A stretch of 64,000 bases of DNA from Mycobacterium hubeiense. Lineage in GTDB: Bacteria > Actinomycetota > Actinomycetes > Mycobacteriales > Mycobacteriaceae. The notes under the pieces were generated by a model. The model was not told the origin of the DNA. It did not search any database and saw only the letters and a program-made list of their open reading frames with translations. This document shows, piece after piece, positions 7,766 through 17,221 of the stretch (within the stretch, counting starts at the first letter, position 1; each line of letters begins with the position of its first letter). The DNA lies in NCBI RefSeq assembly GCF_002838065.1, contig NZ_PIZU01000028.1, positions 1 to 64,000 on the forward strand. Direction: 5' to 3'. A program made the translations under genes and the position numbers.

Positions 7766-8230
7766 AACCTATGCGTCCCCTCGTAACTCGGTGAAAGAGC
7801 TCGTTCGCACCTAAGCCACTAATCGAGTATCCCCCGGTCATGGGCACTTCACACATACAATTTGTGTCGATCGTCGGTTCGGGTCCCAGACAGCTAATTG
7901 CGCTCGGGTAGCGGCAGCGGGCTCCGGCGGCTATCGGCCATCGGTGGACCCCGTGCCGGTCCGGAGCACTGCGCCGACGGTGCGGTCGTCCGGAAGGCAT
8001 GGGGGCGCGCGGAGCATTTGGCGTGGGATCCGGCGCGACGACGGACTGGCCGATCAAGGCCCGCGCCGTTACCTTTTCGAGACAAAAATTACGCTCTACC
8101 TGCGGGTTTTACGGCATGCTCCGATCTGTGACATTCACCTAATCGATGCAGAATCGTGATAATGCTCTACCATCGCGTGCGTCGGGTTTTCTTCCAGAAC
8201 GTCAATAGGCCCGGCGAAGGGTGGTACGGC
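7766..8230. promoter_or_regulatory. Divergent intergenic region with putative kinase promoter
   Basis: 465 bases between the KAS-like gene and the kinase operon; no gene supportable. Near the KAS-like side lies ACACA-N7-TGTGT (7851-7867), a small operator-like inverted repeat. On the kinase side TTCACC (8134-8139), an 18-base spacer and GATAAT (8158-8163) make a plausible promoter. A reading frame from GTG 8156 exists, but its first 25 codons lack family character and start inside the -10. I therefore begin the kinase at ATG 8231, with GAAGGG upstream. Confidence 0.45.
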
Positions 8231-10792
8231 ATGGATGCCAATGGTCCGAAAATCCTCGAACCTGCGCATCCGTCCGTGTCACGGGCCTCGGTCGAGGCCT
8301 GGCCGTTGCGCTGGAAAGTCGCGGCAATCATGGTGCTGCCCATCCTGCTCGCCGCCACGTTCGGCGCCGTGCGCATCCAGAACGAACTCTCGGCGGCATC
8401 GAAGCTGAGCGTCGCGACGGACAACGCCCGGATAGTGGTGCCGGCGGTCGAGTTCGTCAATCGGCTTGACGGCCTCGCGCACGCCGCCGCCTCGGGTGCG
8501 CCGATCTCCGAAACCCTCGCACAGTTCGACTCGAGCGCTAACGCGCTGGACTCGCAGATCGCGTCTGCCGAATTCGACGCGACAGTCGCCACGGAACTGG
8601 CGGCCGCGTCCTCGACGGCCAAGACGTTGCGCGACGAGATCGCATCCGGGCCAGCGCCCCAGCTGCAGATCGCCGAGCAAGCGGAGGATGCGGTTAGCGG
8701 CGTCGTCTCGGCGATCGCGACCGCAACGGCGACCGTCGGCGACAGCGCGGTACGCCCGATCGCGGACCAGCTCCTCAATGTTCTTGCGGCGCAGCGGGCG
8801 TTGGCCACGCAGCGCGTGCTGGCGGCGGCGCCTGATTTCACCGACTCCGTCGTGTTGCGCGCGAAGGCCGCTGAGGCGGCGGGCGCAGAAGCGGAGGCGA
8901 TCGATCGGCTCGCTCAGCTGACGTCGACCGATGAAATCTCGGCGCTGCGCGAGGCATCGCACCTACGGCGCGACGCCTACACCCGCCCGCTGGGCGAACC
9001 CATGTACACGCCGCAGTTCACCAGCGCGATGCAGTCCAGCGTCGATGAGTATTACGGTTTGGCGCAACAACTTTCGGGTGATCTCGAGCGCACGGTGCAT
9101 GCCCGGGCGAACGAGTCACGGTCGGCTGCCCTGCGAGACACCGCGATCATCCTCGGCGCCGTGCTGACCGCTCTGGTGGTCGCACTCGGGGTCGGCCGGG
9201 CCGTCATCCGGTCTATCGGCCGCCTGCGCCGCAGCGCGCTGCAGGTCGCGCAGGTCCGGCTGCCCGAAGAGATCGATCGACTCAGCAAGGGCGGCGGCGT
9301 ACCGGAGATCACGCCGATGCCGGTCCGCACCAATGAAGAGATCGGTCAGCTGGCACGCGCCATCGACGACATCCACTTCCAGGCGGTCCACCTGGCCAGT
9401 GAGCACGGCGTTCGCCTGCAGATCGGCGATATGTTCGAAACCCTTTCCCGCCGAAGCCGATCCCTCGTCGAAGAGCAATTGGCGCTGATCGAGACACTCG
9501 AACTCGACGAAGACGATCCGGTCCGGCTCGATCATCTGTTCCGCCTCGACCACCTGGCGACGCGCATGCGCCGCAACGGCGACAACCTGCTCGTGCTCGC
9601 CGACACCGTGGAACGCCACCGCCGGTCGGCGCCGGTGCCGCTGTCGGAAGTGCTACGCGCCGCGATGTCCGAGGTCGAGGACTACCGTCGGGTCAAGATC
9701 GGCCCCACCGCCGACGTGTCGATCGTCGGCGCGGCAGCGGGCGACGTCGGCCATCTGATCGCCGAGTTGCTCGACAATGCGCTGCGGTACTCGCCGCCGG
9801 ACACGTCGGTGTCGGTGACCGTCTCGCGCGCGGTGGATGCCGGCGTGCTCGTCGAGGTCGCCGATCGAGGGCTCGGCATGCCGGCCGAGGATCTGGCCGC
9901 GGCCAACGAACGGCTCGCGCTGGGCGGCGAAGTAACCCCCGAAACCGCCAAGCGGATGGGCCTTTTCGTCGTCGGCCGGCTTGCCCGGCGCCACGAGGCA
10001 ACGGTCCGCCTGCGGACCACCGACGCGTTGAATCCCCAGCCCGGTGTGACAGTGAGTGTGCACTTGCCGGGCGCACTGATCGCCCCGGCCGAAATCGGCG
10101 ACACCGTCGACGCGCTGCCTCGGTCCACCGAGCACCGGCGTCTGCCGCAACGCGAGCTCGCGGGCACCAGCGGCGTCGTCGACACGCCTGCCGACGAGGC
10201 GGCCACGCCCGCGCCCACCACGGATGTCCTGGTGCGCAACGGCGCAACGCTGCCGAAGCGCTCGCCCGGTGCCAGCGGTGTCAACGGCGTCGCCGGCGTG
10301 CGAGATGGGCAGGCAGCCGCGGACCCGGTACCGGAACGCACCGCGAACACCTTCGCCTTCTTCACCACTCGGTCAACGACCGAAGCGTCGCCAACGCCCG
10401 CGACGCCTACCGCACCTGCTTCGCCGAAGGCGACTCCAGAGGATTCCGGCAGCGCGCCGATCTTCGACCGGATGGTGTCCGAATGGCTGATGGACCCGAT
10501 CATGCTCGAGGCGCATAACAGACCTTGGGCCACCGCCGCCGACGACGGCTGGGCCGCCGCGGAGAAAGCCGTGGAGCAGAAACCGCAGCGCTACACCGAA
10601 TCCGGGCTCCCGATCCGCGAACGCGGCGCGCGGCTGGTGCCCGGGCACGCGGGAACGGGATCCGACGCCGACGCCGACTCGGGGCGTGATCCCGAAGCGA
10701 TCGGAGGGGTGCTGAGCCGGGCGGTGGCCGGGATTCGCAACGGACGGGCCGAACGCGGTGCAGCCCACCGCCGAATCGAAGGAGACGAATGA
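8231..10792 (+). CDS. Conservon-type sensor histidine kinase (Rv3365c/CvnA-like)
   Basis: An 853-residue membrane sensor from ATG 8231. The first helix ([20 protein letters not shown]) is followed by a roughly 270-residue Ala-rich helical extracellular region of the nitrate-sensor type. A second helix ([18 protein letters not shown]), a HAMP linker, a dimerisation segment with [20 protein letters not shown], and a HATPase domain (N box [10 protein letters not shown], then DRGLGM) follow. The last 200 residues are Pro/Ala/Thr-rich and low complexity. Length and context match M. tuberculosis Rv3365c, first gene of the operon that ends in mfpA there. It probably signals to the GTPase encoded three genes on. 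The stop overlaps the next ATG (ATGA). Confidence 0.9.
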   Translation: MDANGPKILEPAHPSVSRASVEAWPLRWKVAAIMVLPILLAATFGAVRIQNELSAASKLSVATDNARIVVPAVEFVNRLDGLAHAAASGAPISETLAQFDSSANALDSQIASAEFDATVATELAAASSTAKTLRDEIASGPAPQLQIAEQAEDAVSGVVSAIATATATVGDSAVRPIADQLLNVLAAQRALATQRVLAAAPDFTDSVVLRAKAAEAAGAEAEAIDRLAQLTSTDEISALREASHLRRDAYTRPLGEPMYTPQFTSAMQSSVDEYYGLAQQLSGDLERTVHARANESRSAALRDTAIILGAVLTALVVALGVGRAVIRSIGRLRRSALQVAQVRLPEEIDRLSKGGGVPEITPMPVRTNEEIGQLARAIDDIHFQAVHLASEHGVRLQIGDMFETLSRRSRSLVEEQLALIETLELDEDDPVRLDHLFRLDHLATRMRRNGDNLLVLADTVERHRRSAPVPLSEVLRAAMSEVEDYRRVKIGPTADVSIVGAAAGDVGHLIAELLDNALRYSPPDTSVSVTVSRAVDAGVLVEVADRGLGMPAEDLAAANERLALGGEVTPETAKRMGLFVVGRLARRHEATVRLRTTDALNPQPGVTVSVHLPGALIAPAEIGDTVDALPRSTEHRRLPQRELAGTSGVVDTPADEAATPAPTTDVLVRNGATLPKRSPGASGVNGVAGVRDGQAAADPVPERTANTFAFFTTRSTTEASPTPATPTAPASPKATPEDSGSAPIFDRMVSEWLMDPIMLEAHNRPWATAADDGWAAAEKAVEQKPQRYTESGLPIRERGARLVPGHAGTGSDADADSGRDPEAIGGVLSRAVAGIRNGRAERGAAHRRIEGDE

Positions 10793-11235
10793 ACAACGGC
10801 ATCCCATCGCAGGGTCGGCCCGCAAACCCTGCGCCGGAGACCAGCCGACAACTTGACTGGTTCGTGTCGAACTTCGTCCGTGACGTGCCGGGCGTGTCAC
10901 ACGCGATTCTCGTTTCGGCCGACGGTCTGCTGATGGCCTCGAACTCGCAGCTGCCGGCCGATCGCGCAGACCAACTGGCAGCCGTCACATCAGGTTTGGC
11001 GAGTCTGTCCAGCGGTGCCGCCCGGTTGTTCGAGGCCGGAGACGTCCGGCAGTCCATCGTCGAGATGGACGAGGGCTACCTACTGTTGATGGGTGTCGGG
11101 AACGGGTCGTATCTCGCTGCGCTGGCGTCGATCTCGTGTGATGTCGGGCAGGTCGGGTACGAGATGGCGGTCCTCGTGGACCGAGTCGGCAAGGTCGTAC
11201 AGGCGACTCCGCGTGTGACGCATGGAGTTCGATGA
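10789..11235 (+). CDS. Roadblock/LC7 domain protein (Rv3364c/CvnB-like)
   Basis: A 148-residue single-domain roadblock/LC7 protein. After [20 protein letters not shown] comes [14 protein letters not shown], the typical roadblock strand-turn, and a C-terminal domain with [21 protein letters not shown]. Roadblock proteins act as regulators of small GTPases, as GTPase-activating or scaffold partners. Start and stop overlap both neighbours by four bases, indicating translational coupling inside the conservon. It probably modulates the GTPase at 11590. Confidence 0.92.
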   Translation: MNNGIPSQGRPANPAPETSRQLDWFVSNFVRDVPGVSHAILVSADGLLMASNSQLPADRADQLAAVTSGLASLSSGAARLFEAGDVRQSIVEMDEGYLLLMGVGNGSYLAALASISCDVGQVGYEMAVLVDRVGKVVQATPRVTHGVR

Positions 11236-11609
11236 CGATCGGCATGGACAGGCCTGAGACGAAACGATCTCCCAGCCGGGCTCGGCCGTACACACTCACG
11301 GGCGGGCGAACCCGGCCCCGGATTGAGCTGCCGATCGAGGTAACTGTTCAGACCCTGAACTCCAATGGCGAGATCGATTGGGAACCAGGCGATGTCCGCA
11401 TGGTGATCATCCAGTTGTGCCATGACCGGCCCTCGATCGCCGAGATCTCCTCCTACGCCGATCTGCCGATCGGGGTGACCCGGGTGCTGGTGGGGGATCT
11501 GGTGGAGAGTGGCCATCTACGGGTTCACGCCACGCTGGCCGACCATTCAAGCGATTCCGAACGGCGCCGCCTGATCGAAAGGACCCTGGATGGGTTACGC
11601 GCACTCTGA
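11232..11609 (+). CDS. DUF742 protein (Rv3363c/CvnC-like)
   Basis: A 125-residue DUF742 protein, the third member of the conservon. The N-terminus has [19 protein letters not shown]. The remainder is a winged-helix-like fold with [20 protein letters not shown] and [12 protein letters not shown]. No catalytic motif is visible and the biochemical role is unknown. It probably bridges roadblock protein and GTPase. The coding sequence overlaps the GTPase gene by 20 bases. Confidence 0.9.
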   Translation: MTIGMDRPETKRSPSRARPYTLTGGRTRPRIELPIEVTVQTLNSNGEIDWEPGDVRMVIIQLCHDRPSIAEISSYADLPIGVTRVLVGDLVESGHLRVHATLADHSSDSERRRLIERTLDGLRAL

Positions 11610-12174
11610 CTTTCGCGGCACCGCATCGTCGACGAAGATCGTGATCGCCGGCGGTTTCGGCGTCGGGAAGACCACGTTCGTCGGGGCGGTGTCGGAGATC
11701 GTGCCGTTGCGCACCGAGGCTCTGGTCACCACGGTCTCGCACGGCCACGATGATCTCGAGGCCACCCCGGGCAAGGACAGCACTACGGTCGCAATGGATT
11801 TCGGCCGGATCACCATCGCCGACGACCTCGTGCTATACCTGTTCGGCACGCCCGGGCAGCGCCGGTTCTGGTTCATGTGGGACGACCTCGTGCGCGGCGC
11901 GATCGGTGCCGTGGTGCTGGTCGACACCCGCCGCCTCGAGGACAGCTTTGCCGCCGTCGACTTCTTCGAGGCACGAAACCTGCCGTTCCTCATCGCCGTC
12001 AACCAATTCGATGAAGCCCCGACCTATGCCGCAGAGGATTTGCGCGAGGCGCTCTGCGTCCCGCCAACTATTACCATCATCAACGTCGATGCGCGCCAAC
12101 GCCAGTCGGCAAAGAACGCGTTGATTGCCGTCACCTCTTTCGCACTCGATCGTCTGTCGACGACGGTGCCCTGA
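11590..12174 (+). CDS. Conservon small GTPase (Rv3362c/MfpB/CvnD-like)
   Basis: A 194-residue ATP/GTP-binding protein with G1 P-loop GGFGVGKTTFVG (residues about 18-29), a G3-like region YLFGTPGQRRFWFMWDDL and a G4-like VNQFDEAP. The family is the bacterial Ras/Arf-like MglA/CvnD group. In mycobacteria the orthologous GTPase MfpB works with the pentapeptide protein MfpA in DNA gyrase protection. No mfpA follows here; an MHYT gene begins 30 bases downstream. It is cytoplasmic, and its activity is presumably set by the roadblock and DUF742 partners and the kinase. Confidence 0.92.
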   Translation: MGYAHSDFRGTASSTKIVIAGGFGVGKTTFVGAVSEIVPLRTEALVTTVSHGHDDLEATPGKDSTTVAMDFGRITIADDLVLYLFGTPGQRRFWFMWDDLVRGAIGAVVLVDTRRLEDSFAAVDFFEARNLPFLIAVNQFDEAPTYAAEDLREALCVPPTITIINVDARQRQSAKNALIAVTSFALDRLSTTVP

Positions 12175-12204
12175 TCCACCGCCCCCAAACCTCGAGGAAC
12201 CGAA

Positions 12205-12990
12205 ATGAACAGTCACGTACACCACTTCGATATGGGCCTTTGGCTGCTGTTTTTGGCCTACATCGTCTCGGTGACCGGCTCGGTCGTCGGCCTGTCGTGT
12301 ACCCGTCACGGCGCCGCCGCAGCCGTCCAACGCGACCGGCTTCGCTGGCTCGCCATGGCGTCGATTGCGATCGGCGGGGTGGCGATCTGGCTGATGCACT
12401 TCATCGCGATGCTCGGCTTTGCGATCCCCACGAGCGTGGTCCGGTATCACCTGGGCTGGACGGTCGCGTCGGCCGTCCTGGCGATCTCGGCGGTGTTCGT
12501 CGGGTTGATCACCATCGGCCGTACCGTCAACGTGCCCCGGCTGATCGCCGGTGGCGTGATCACGGGCTGTGCTGTCGCCCTGATGCATTACACCGGCATG
12601 TGGGCAGTACAGATCCAGGGCACCATCGCCTACGACAAAGGCCTTGTCGCCCTGTCGATTCTGATTGCCGTGGTCGCGGCCACGGCCGCGCTGTGGTTCA
12701 CGCTGGTTCTCGAGTCGCGGTCGCTGCGCTTCATCGCTGGGCTCGTGATGGGCGTCGCCGTGGTCGGGATGCACTACACCGGCATGGCCGCGGTGCGGGT
12801 GACCGTCGACCACAGCGCGCCGGTTCCCGCCGGACCCGAGGTCTTCTCGTTCCTGTTCCCGGTCTTCGTGATCGGCCTGCTGGCACTCGCCATCCCGATC
12901 ACCGCGGTGATGCTGGCACCCGATCGCGCGGCCACCGACGGTGAACCCGAATCACCCGCCGTCGCGGCGCCGGCTGGGCGCGCGGGGTAA
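12205..12990 (+). CDS. MHYT-domain integral membrane sensor protein
   Basis: A 261-residue protein with seven predicted helices and the three internal repeats of the MHYT domain: MHFIAM (Met64), MHYTGM (Met127) and MHYTGM (Met189). The conserved Met/His residues are thought to bind copper and to sense O2, CO or NO. There is no attached GGDEF, EAL or kinase domain, so it must signal through a partner, perhaps the conservon just upstream (30-base gap, same strand). The C-terminal 30 residues are an Asp/Pro/Ala-rich tail. It lies where mfpA lies in the M. tuberculosis operon. A strong hairpin follows the stop. Confidence 0.9.
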   Translation: MNSHVHHFDMGLWLLFLAYIVSVTGSVVGLSCTRHGAAAAVQRDRLRWLAMASIAIGGVAIWLMHFIAMLGFAIPTSVVRYHLGWTVASAVLAISAVFVGLITIGRTVNVPRLIAGGVITGCAVALMHYTGMWAVQIQGTIAYDKGLVALSILIAVVAATAALWFTLVLESRSLRFIAGLVMGVAVVGMHYTGMAAVRVTVDHSAPVPAGPEVFSFLFPVFVIGLLALAIPITAVMLAPDRAATDGEPESPAVAAPAGRAG

Positions 12991-12999
12991 ACGCCTCCT

Positions 13000-13025
13000 C
13001 AGGCGGAAAGCCGCCTGCTGATTTT
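13000..13025 (+). terminator. Rho-independent terminator after the conservon-MHYT operon
   Basis: Perfect 7-base stem CAGGCGG / CCGCCTG with loop AAAG (13000-13017), followed by CTGATTTT. It lies 10 bases after the MHYT stop and separates this operon from the kinase gene. Confidence 0.65.
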
Positions 13026-13161
13026 GCCGTCGCTGGCGCAACGCGGCTGAGACCTGGGTCGACGTCGGCGCACAACGCCAAACGTCCCTATCCTCGTTCA
13101 CCGGGACGTTCAACGAGCCTTGTGCCCCAACATTCACGCCGGACCACAGAAAGGACTGCGA

Positions 13162-14655
13162 ATGCCATCCCCAGCCGGCGGCTCGCGTCTCGGCACCCGG
13201 TTCGGGCCGTATGAGCTGCGGTCGTTGATCGGTGTCGGGGGCATGGGGGAGGTGTATCGCGCGTACGACACGGTCCGCGATCGGATGGTCGCGGTCAAAC
13301 TGCTGCGGACGGAGATGGCCGCCGATCCGGCCTTTCAGGAGCGGTTCCGGCGCGAGTCCCGCATCGCGGCGCGACTGCAGGAGCCGCACGTCATCCCGGT
13401 GCACGATTTCGGCGACATCGACGGGATCCTCTATATCGACATGCGCCTGGTCGAGGGCGCCAGCCTGAAGGACATCCTGCGTTCCGATGGCCCCCTCGAA
13501 CCTCGGCGGGCGGCGGCAATCATCACGCAGGTGGCGTCCGCGCTCGACGCCGCGCACGCCGACGGGTTGGTGCACCGCGACATCAAGCCGGAGAACGTGC
13601 TGCTCACTCCCGACGACTTCGCCTACCTCGTCGACTTCGGGATCGCCCAGGCCCTGGGCGACGCCAGCGTGACGATGACGGGCGTGCTGATCGGATCGAG
13701 CGCCTACATGGCCGCCGAACGGTTCAGCGGCGGGCCCGTCGGACCGCCGGCCGACATCTACGCGCTGGCGTGCCTGCTCTACGAATCGCTCACCGGACGG
13801 CCACCGTTCGAGACCGGTGATCTGCGGCAGCTGATGAGCGCGCACATGTTCTCGCCGCCCCCTCGGCCGAGCATCATGCGCCGGGGCATACCCCGCGCGT
13901 TCGACGAGGTCATCGCGAAGGGCATGGCCAAGGAGCCCGCCGCGCGGTACTCGTCGGCAGGCGAACTGGCCAAGGCGGCCACCGCGGCGGCGGCGTCGGC
14001 CTACGCACCGACGCCCGTGGCCGCCGGCCCAGCCCCGCCGTCGAGCACGCGACAGTTCAGCGCGGTCTACCCGAATCCGGCCGGAACCGGCTACACGCCC
14101 TATCCGCCGCCGCCCGTCACACCACCGCCGCGACGACCGCGGAAGTCTCGTTTCGGTCCTACCCAGGTGGCGCTGGCAGTGGTGACGGTGATACTGCTCG
14201 GCATCGCCGCCGTGCTGGCCGGGATGTTGATCCGCGGCGGCGATGACAGCGCCGCGCCGCCGCAGCCGTCGACGGTCGTGCCGCCGACGAGTACGACGAC
14301 CGAATCGCCGACCACCACGACACCCTCCGAGGCCGCGGGAGGAATCGACGCGCAGGGGTTCGTCGGCCACTCGGCACGCTGCGACCCGGGAAGCACGCCC
14401 GCCGCGATGATCCGCACCGCCCTGTCGCTGGCGGTGATCTGCCAGACGGGCCCGAACGATTACTACTACCGGGGCGAACGGCTCAGCGACGGCGCCAGCC
14501 TCGAACTTGCCGACGCGATGCGCGCAGGCGAGGGCTTCGTTGCCGTGAACCCGGCAGACGGTGCCCGGTATGAGGTGCGTCCCGACAGCCTCACCATCAC
14601 CAGCAACGGGCGTGTCGACTCCGCCGAGCCGGCGCTGGAATACCACGCGCGGTAG
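13162..14655 (+). CDS. Transmembrane Ser/Thr protein kinase (PknE/F/H-like)
   Basis: A 497-residue kinase from ATG 13162, chosen because AGAAAGGA lies 7 bases upstream. The N-terminal Hanks domain (about 10-270) has GVGGMGEVY, Lys46 in VAVKLL, HRDIKPEN with catalytic Asp140, and VDFGIAQ. The activation loop is Thr-rich (SVTMTGVLIGS). A Pro/Ala-rich linker leads to one helix (VALAVVTVILLGIAAVLAGM, about 336-357) and a 140-residue extracellular domain with Thr/Pro-rich start and two Cys. The architecture matches mycobacterial receptor-type Pkn proteins; the exact orthologue is unclear. Its own terminator-bounded unit suggests expression independent of the conservon. Confidence 0.93.
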   Translation: MPSPAGGSRLGTRFGPYELRSLIGVGGMGEVYRAYDTVRDRMVAVKLLRTEMAADPAFQERFRRESRIAARLQEPHVIPVHDFGDIDGILYIDMRLVEGASLKDILRSDGPLEPRRAAAIITQVASALDAAHADGLVHRDIKPENVLLTPDDFAYLVDFGIAQALGDASVTMTGVLIGSSAYMAAERFSGGPVGPPADIYALACLLYESLTGRPPFETGDLRQLMSAHMFSPPPRPSIMRRGIPRAFDEVIAKGMAKEPAARYSSAGELAKAATAAAASAYAPTPVAAGPAPPSSTRQFSAVYPNPAGTGYTPYPPPPVTPPPRRPRKSRFGPTQVALAVVTVILLGIAAVLAGMLIRGGDDSAAPPQPSTVVPPTSTTTESPTTTTPSEAAGGIDAQGFVGHSARCDPGSTPAAMIRTALSLAVICQTGPNDYYYRGERLSDGASLELADAMRAGEGFVAVNPADGARYEVRPDSLTITSNGRVDSAEPALEYHAR

Positions 14656-14802
14656 ACCCGTGTAACGCCTCGGGGCGACGGACGATGAACTGTGTGAGAC
14701 CGCGGTAGCTGCTGGTCCCGGGCCAGTGTTGGGGGAGACGACTGCGAATGGCAGTAGTGGCGGGCCCGCCACTCTCCTCGACGTCATGGGAGCCGACGCG
14801 CA

Positions 14803-16548
14803 ATGCGTGCACAGTTCGAGACTCGCTGTAAGAGAAATGCTTTCGCCGTCCTGGTGTCGGGAGTAGTGATCTCGCTCACAGCGCTCACCGGCGGTATCGC
14901 GCCGGCGTTCGCCGATCCGGACTCCGATATCGATCCGGGCGGGCCGACGACGTTCATGCCCGTGCCCGAGCGGCAGCCGGAGCCGGAGGTGATCGCTCCC
15001 GAGATTCCGGATGAGGCGCCCGTCTTCGAAGCCCCACCGCGGGAAGCGCCGCGGCAAAAGCCGATCCCGGAGCCTGCGCCGCCGGTGGTCGAGTCGCCGC
15101 CGGTTGTAGAGGCACCCGAGGTGCCCGAGGTGCCTGAGGTGCCCGAGGTTGAGGCACCCGCGCCCGCGCCTGAGGTGGAGGCGCCCGAGGTCGAGGCCCC
15201 GGCCGCCAAGTCCCCGGCGCCGAAGCCGCCCGAACCGAAGGCCCCCGAGGTCGAGGCGCCCGCGCCCGAGGTCGACGTGCCTGCGGTCGCACCTGAGGTC
15301 GAGGCACCCGAACCCGAAACGCAGAAACCCTCGAAGCAGTCGGCGGTCAACCCACCGGCGGAAATCGCCGAACCCCCGACGCGCCGGGCTGCGACCCCGT
15401 CCGAGCCAGAGACGTCCGCGCCGCCACTCCCGCCGAAGAACCAGGCCGGCGATGAGTCCGCGAACAAGGAAGACAAGGAAGCTGCCCGGCCGACGCCGGA
15501 CGCTTCGGTTCCGCCCGCGGAGAAGAGCGACGCGCCAGCGACGTCCGAACCCGAGTCGACGATCTCGCAGGCCGCGAAGTCGTTAGAAATCCTCGAGCCT
15601 GAGGTAGTGCAAGCGCCCGAACAGGATGTGCACGTCGCCAAGGCTTCGAAGCCCCTCGAAGTCAAACCCGCTCCGGCGTCGAAGCAGGACGTGGATTCGC
15701 TGGCGAGCGCGATCAACCTGAACCTGGGCGTGGGTGGCCGGGATCTGATTGACGCCGGCGCAAGCCTCGAGATCCGCCGCGAGCGTGAACGGGATCGCGA
15801 CCATGATCGGGATCGCGACCATGATCGCGACTGGGACCGTTGGGACCGCAAAGTGCGGCAGTGGGATCGGGATTGGATCTCTTATGACCGCTACTACCGG
15901 CCGGTCTTCTGTAACCCGTACCGCCACCCGGTTCGGATCGTCTACATCTACCAGGCCGCGCCGCGCATCGTGATCATCCCGCCGCTGGCCCGAACCGTCG
16001 TAGAGGTCGCCGAATTCGCGGCCTACAGCTTCACGGCCGTGGTCCTCGGCGCGGCCAACACCGCGCTCAACGTCGCGGTGGGCAGCTTCTTCGGTGGCGG
16101 TTACTTCCCGGGCGTCGGGCTGCCGTTGCCGCCGCCCCCGCCGCGGGTGGTGCGTTACGACAACGTCCCCGTGTTCGTGAACTACTCGAATGCACGCTAT
16201 GAACCGTTCCGGGTTCGGCGGGTCGTCGACGTGGGTTACGACGCTCGCTACGGTGAGCACAAGGTGCTGCTCGACGGGACGACTCCGGCGTGGGGGGCGT
16301 GGACGCAAACGCCCACGGGGGAACGGCAATTCGAGGTGCACAAGACCCAGCAGTTCCCCGGCCTGGATGAACCGCGAGAGGCACCGCTGCCGGGCGATTA
16401 CCCGCTGCGACTGGCGTCGGACGAGTCGACGTCGGGCTTCGACCGCAAGGACGTGTTCCTGTTCGCCGCGGCGGGATTGGTTGCCGGACTGGGCTTCGGC
16501 GCGCTCGGCTTGGCCTTCTACCTCGGGCGTCGGCGTCCCGAACACTGA
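14803..16548 (+). CDS. Secreted Pro/Glu/Val-rich surface protein with C-terminal membrane anchor
   Basis: A 581-residue protein I cannot assign to a known function. An N-terminal signal peptide (basic start, then a hydrophobic stretch ending APAFAD, about residue 38) leads to a 250-residue low-complexity region rich in P, E, V and A with repeated PEVEAP and VPEVPEV units. A charged block of alternating Arg/Asp/His (RERERDRDHDRDRDHDRD, about 326-343) comes next. Then follow a folded domain rich in Tyr/Val (VRIVYIYQAAPRIVIIPPLA), a Gly-rich hydrophobic segment, and a final helix VFLFAAAGLVAGLGFGALGL with a basic end. The layout suggests a cell-wall-spanning stalk tethered at the membrane. Confidence 0.8.
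   Translation: MRAQFETRCKRNAFAVLVSGVVISLTALTGGIAPAFADPDSDIDPGGPTTFMPVPERQPEPEVIAPEIPDEAPVFEAPPREAPRQKPIPEPAPPVVESPPVVEAPEVPEVPEVPEVEAPAPAPEVEAPEVEAPAAKSPAPKPPEPKAPEVEAPAPEVDVPAVAPEVEAPEPETQKPSKQSAVNPPAEIAEPPTRRAATPSEPETSAPPLPPKNQAGDESANKEDKEAARPTPDASVPPAEKSDAPATSEPESTISQAAKSLEILEPEVVQAPEQDVHVAKASKPLEVKPAPASKQDVDSLASAINLNLGVGGRDLIDAGASLEIRRERERDRDHDRDRDHDRDWDRWDRKVRQWDRDWISYDRYYRPVFCNPYRHPVRIVYIYQAAPRIVIIPPLARTVVEVAEFAAYSFTAVVLGAANTALNVAVGSFFGGGYFPGVGLPLPPPPPRVVRYDNVPVFVNYSNARYEPFRVRRVVDVGYDARYGEHKVLLDGTTPAWGAWTQTPTGERQFEVHKTQQFPGLDEPREAPLPGDYPLRLASDESTSGFDRKDVFLFAAAGLVAGLGFGALGLAFYLGRRRPEH
15791..15826 (+). repeat. Perfect 18-bp tandem duplication encoding Arg/Asp/His repeats
   Basis: Two identical 18-base units (15791-15808 and 15809-15826), each reading gggatcgcgaccatgatc, lie in frame in the charged region of the surface-protein gene. 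They are followed by degenerate copies. Such repeats may vary in number between strains by slippage. Confidence 0.9.
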
Positions 16549-16635
16549 GGTCGCCGACGCACCGCGAGAATCCGCCGGGACAACGGCTCTTTCTGCTGTA
16601 ATCGAGCTACGCGATAGCCCGGCGGGAGGTGCCGC

Positions 16636-17064
16636 ATGGTCCCGGATATCAACTACCTCGCGGTGTTGTTGGCGTTGATCGCCAGCATGGTGGTCGGCTT
16701 CGTCTACTACCACCCGGCAGTGCTCGGACGCCGCTGGATGGAACTTGTCGGGCACACCGATGAAACTGTCGAGGGCGGTTCGCCTTTCGTCTATCCCGTG
16801 GTCGCCGTGTGCAGCTTTCTCACGGCTTGGGCGCTGGCGGGCGCCACCTTCCTGGCGCACAACTTCTACGGCGGCAGCTTTCTGGTGTCGGCGTTGGTCA
16901 CCGGCTGGATACTGTGGCTCAGTTTCACGGTTGCGCGCATGTTGGTGCACGACGTCTTCGACACCCGCTCGCTGAAGATCACCGGGCTCAGCGCGCTCAA
17001 CGAGTTCATCACGATCACCGTGATGGCGCTGATCATCGGGCTCTGGCCACCGGCGGGCCTGTAA
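16636..17064 (+). CDS. DUF1761 small membrane protein
   Basis: A 142-residue protein with four hydrophobic helices. Family marks are NYLAVLLALIASMVVGFVYY and HPAVLGRRWMELVG at the N-terminus, and HDVFDTRSLKITGLSALNEF before the last helix. DUF1761 proteins are widespread membrane proteins without assigned function. ATG 16636 is preceded by GGGAGG (16623-16628). It stands alone between the surface protein and the DUF4185 gene. Confidence 0.85.
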   Translation: MVPDINYLAVLLALIASMVVGFVYYHPAVLGRRWMELVGHTDETVEGGSPFVYPVVAVCSFLTAWALAGATFLAHNFYGGSFLVSALVTGWILWLSFTVARMLVHDVFDTRSLKITGLSALNEFITITVMALIIGLWPPAGL

Positions 17065-17221
17065 GCGCAAGCGGCCCGGGTCGCGCGCAGATCACGAAAA
17101 CGTACCGGTTCGACGCACCACGAATCGCAACACTCACTCAAGTCACTATTGTCACATCGTCCAGGCTTCGGGCGTTCAGCGCTGACGCCCCATAGACAAG
17201 CGTTGACGTGAGAGGTGTGAC

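Noticed and set aside
7898-8159. Short open frames before the kinase
   Set aside because: No coding features; they overlap the putative promoter.
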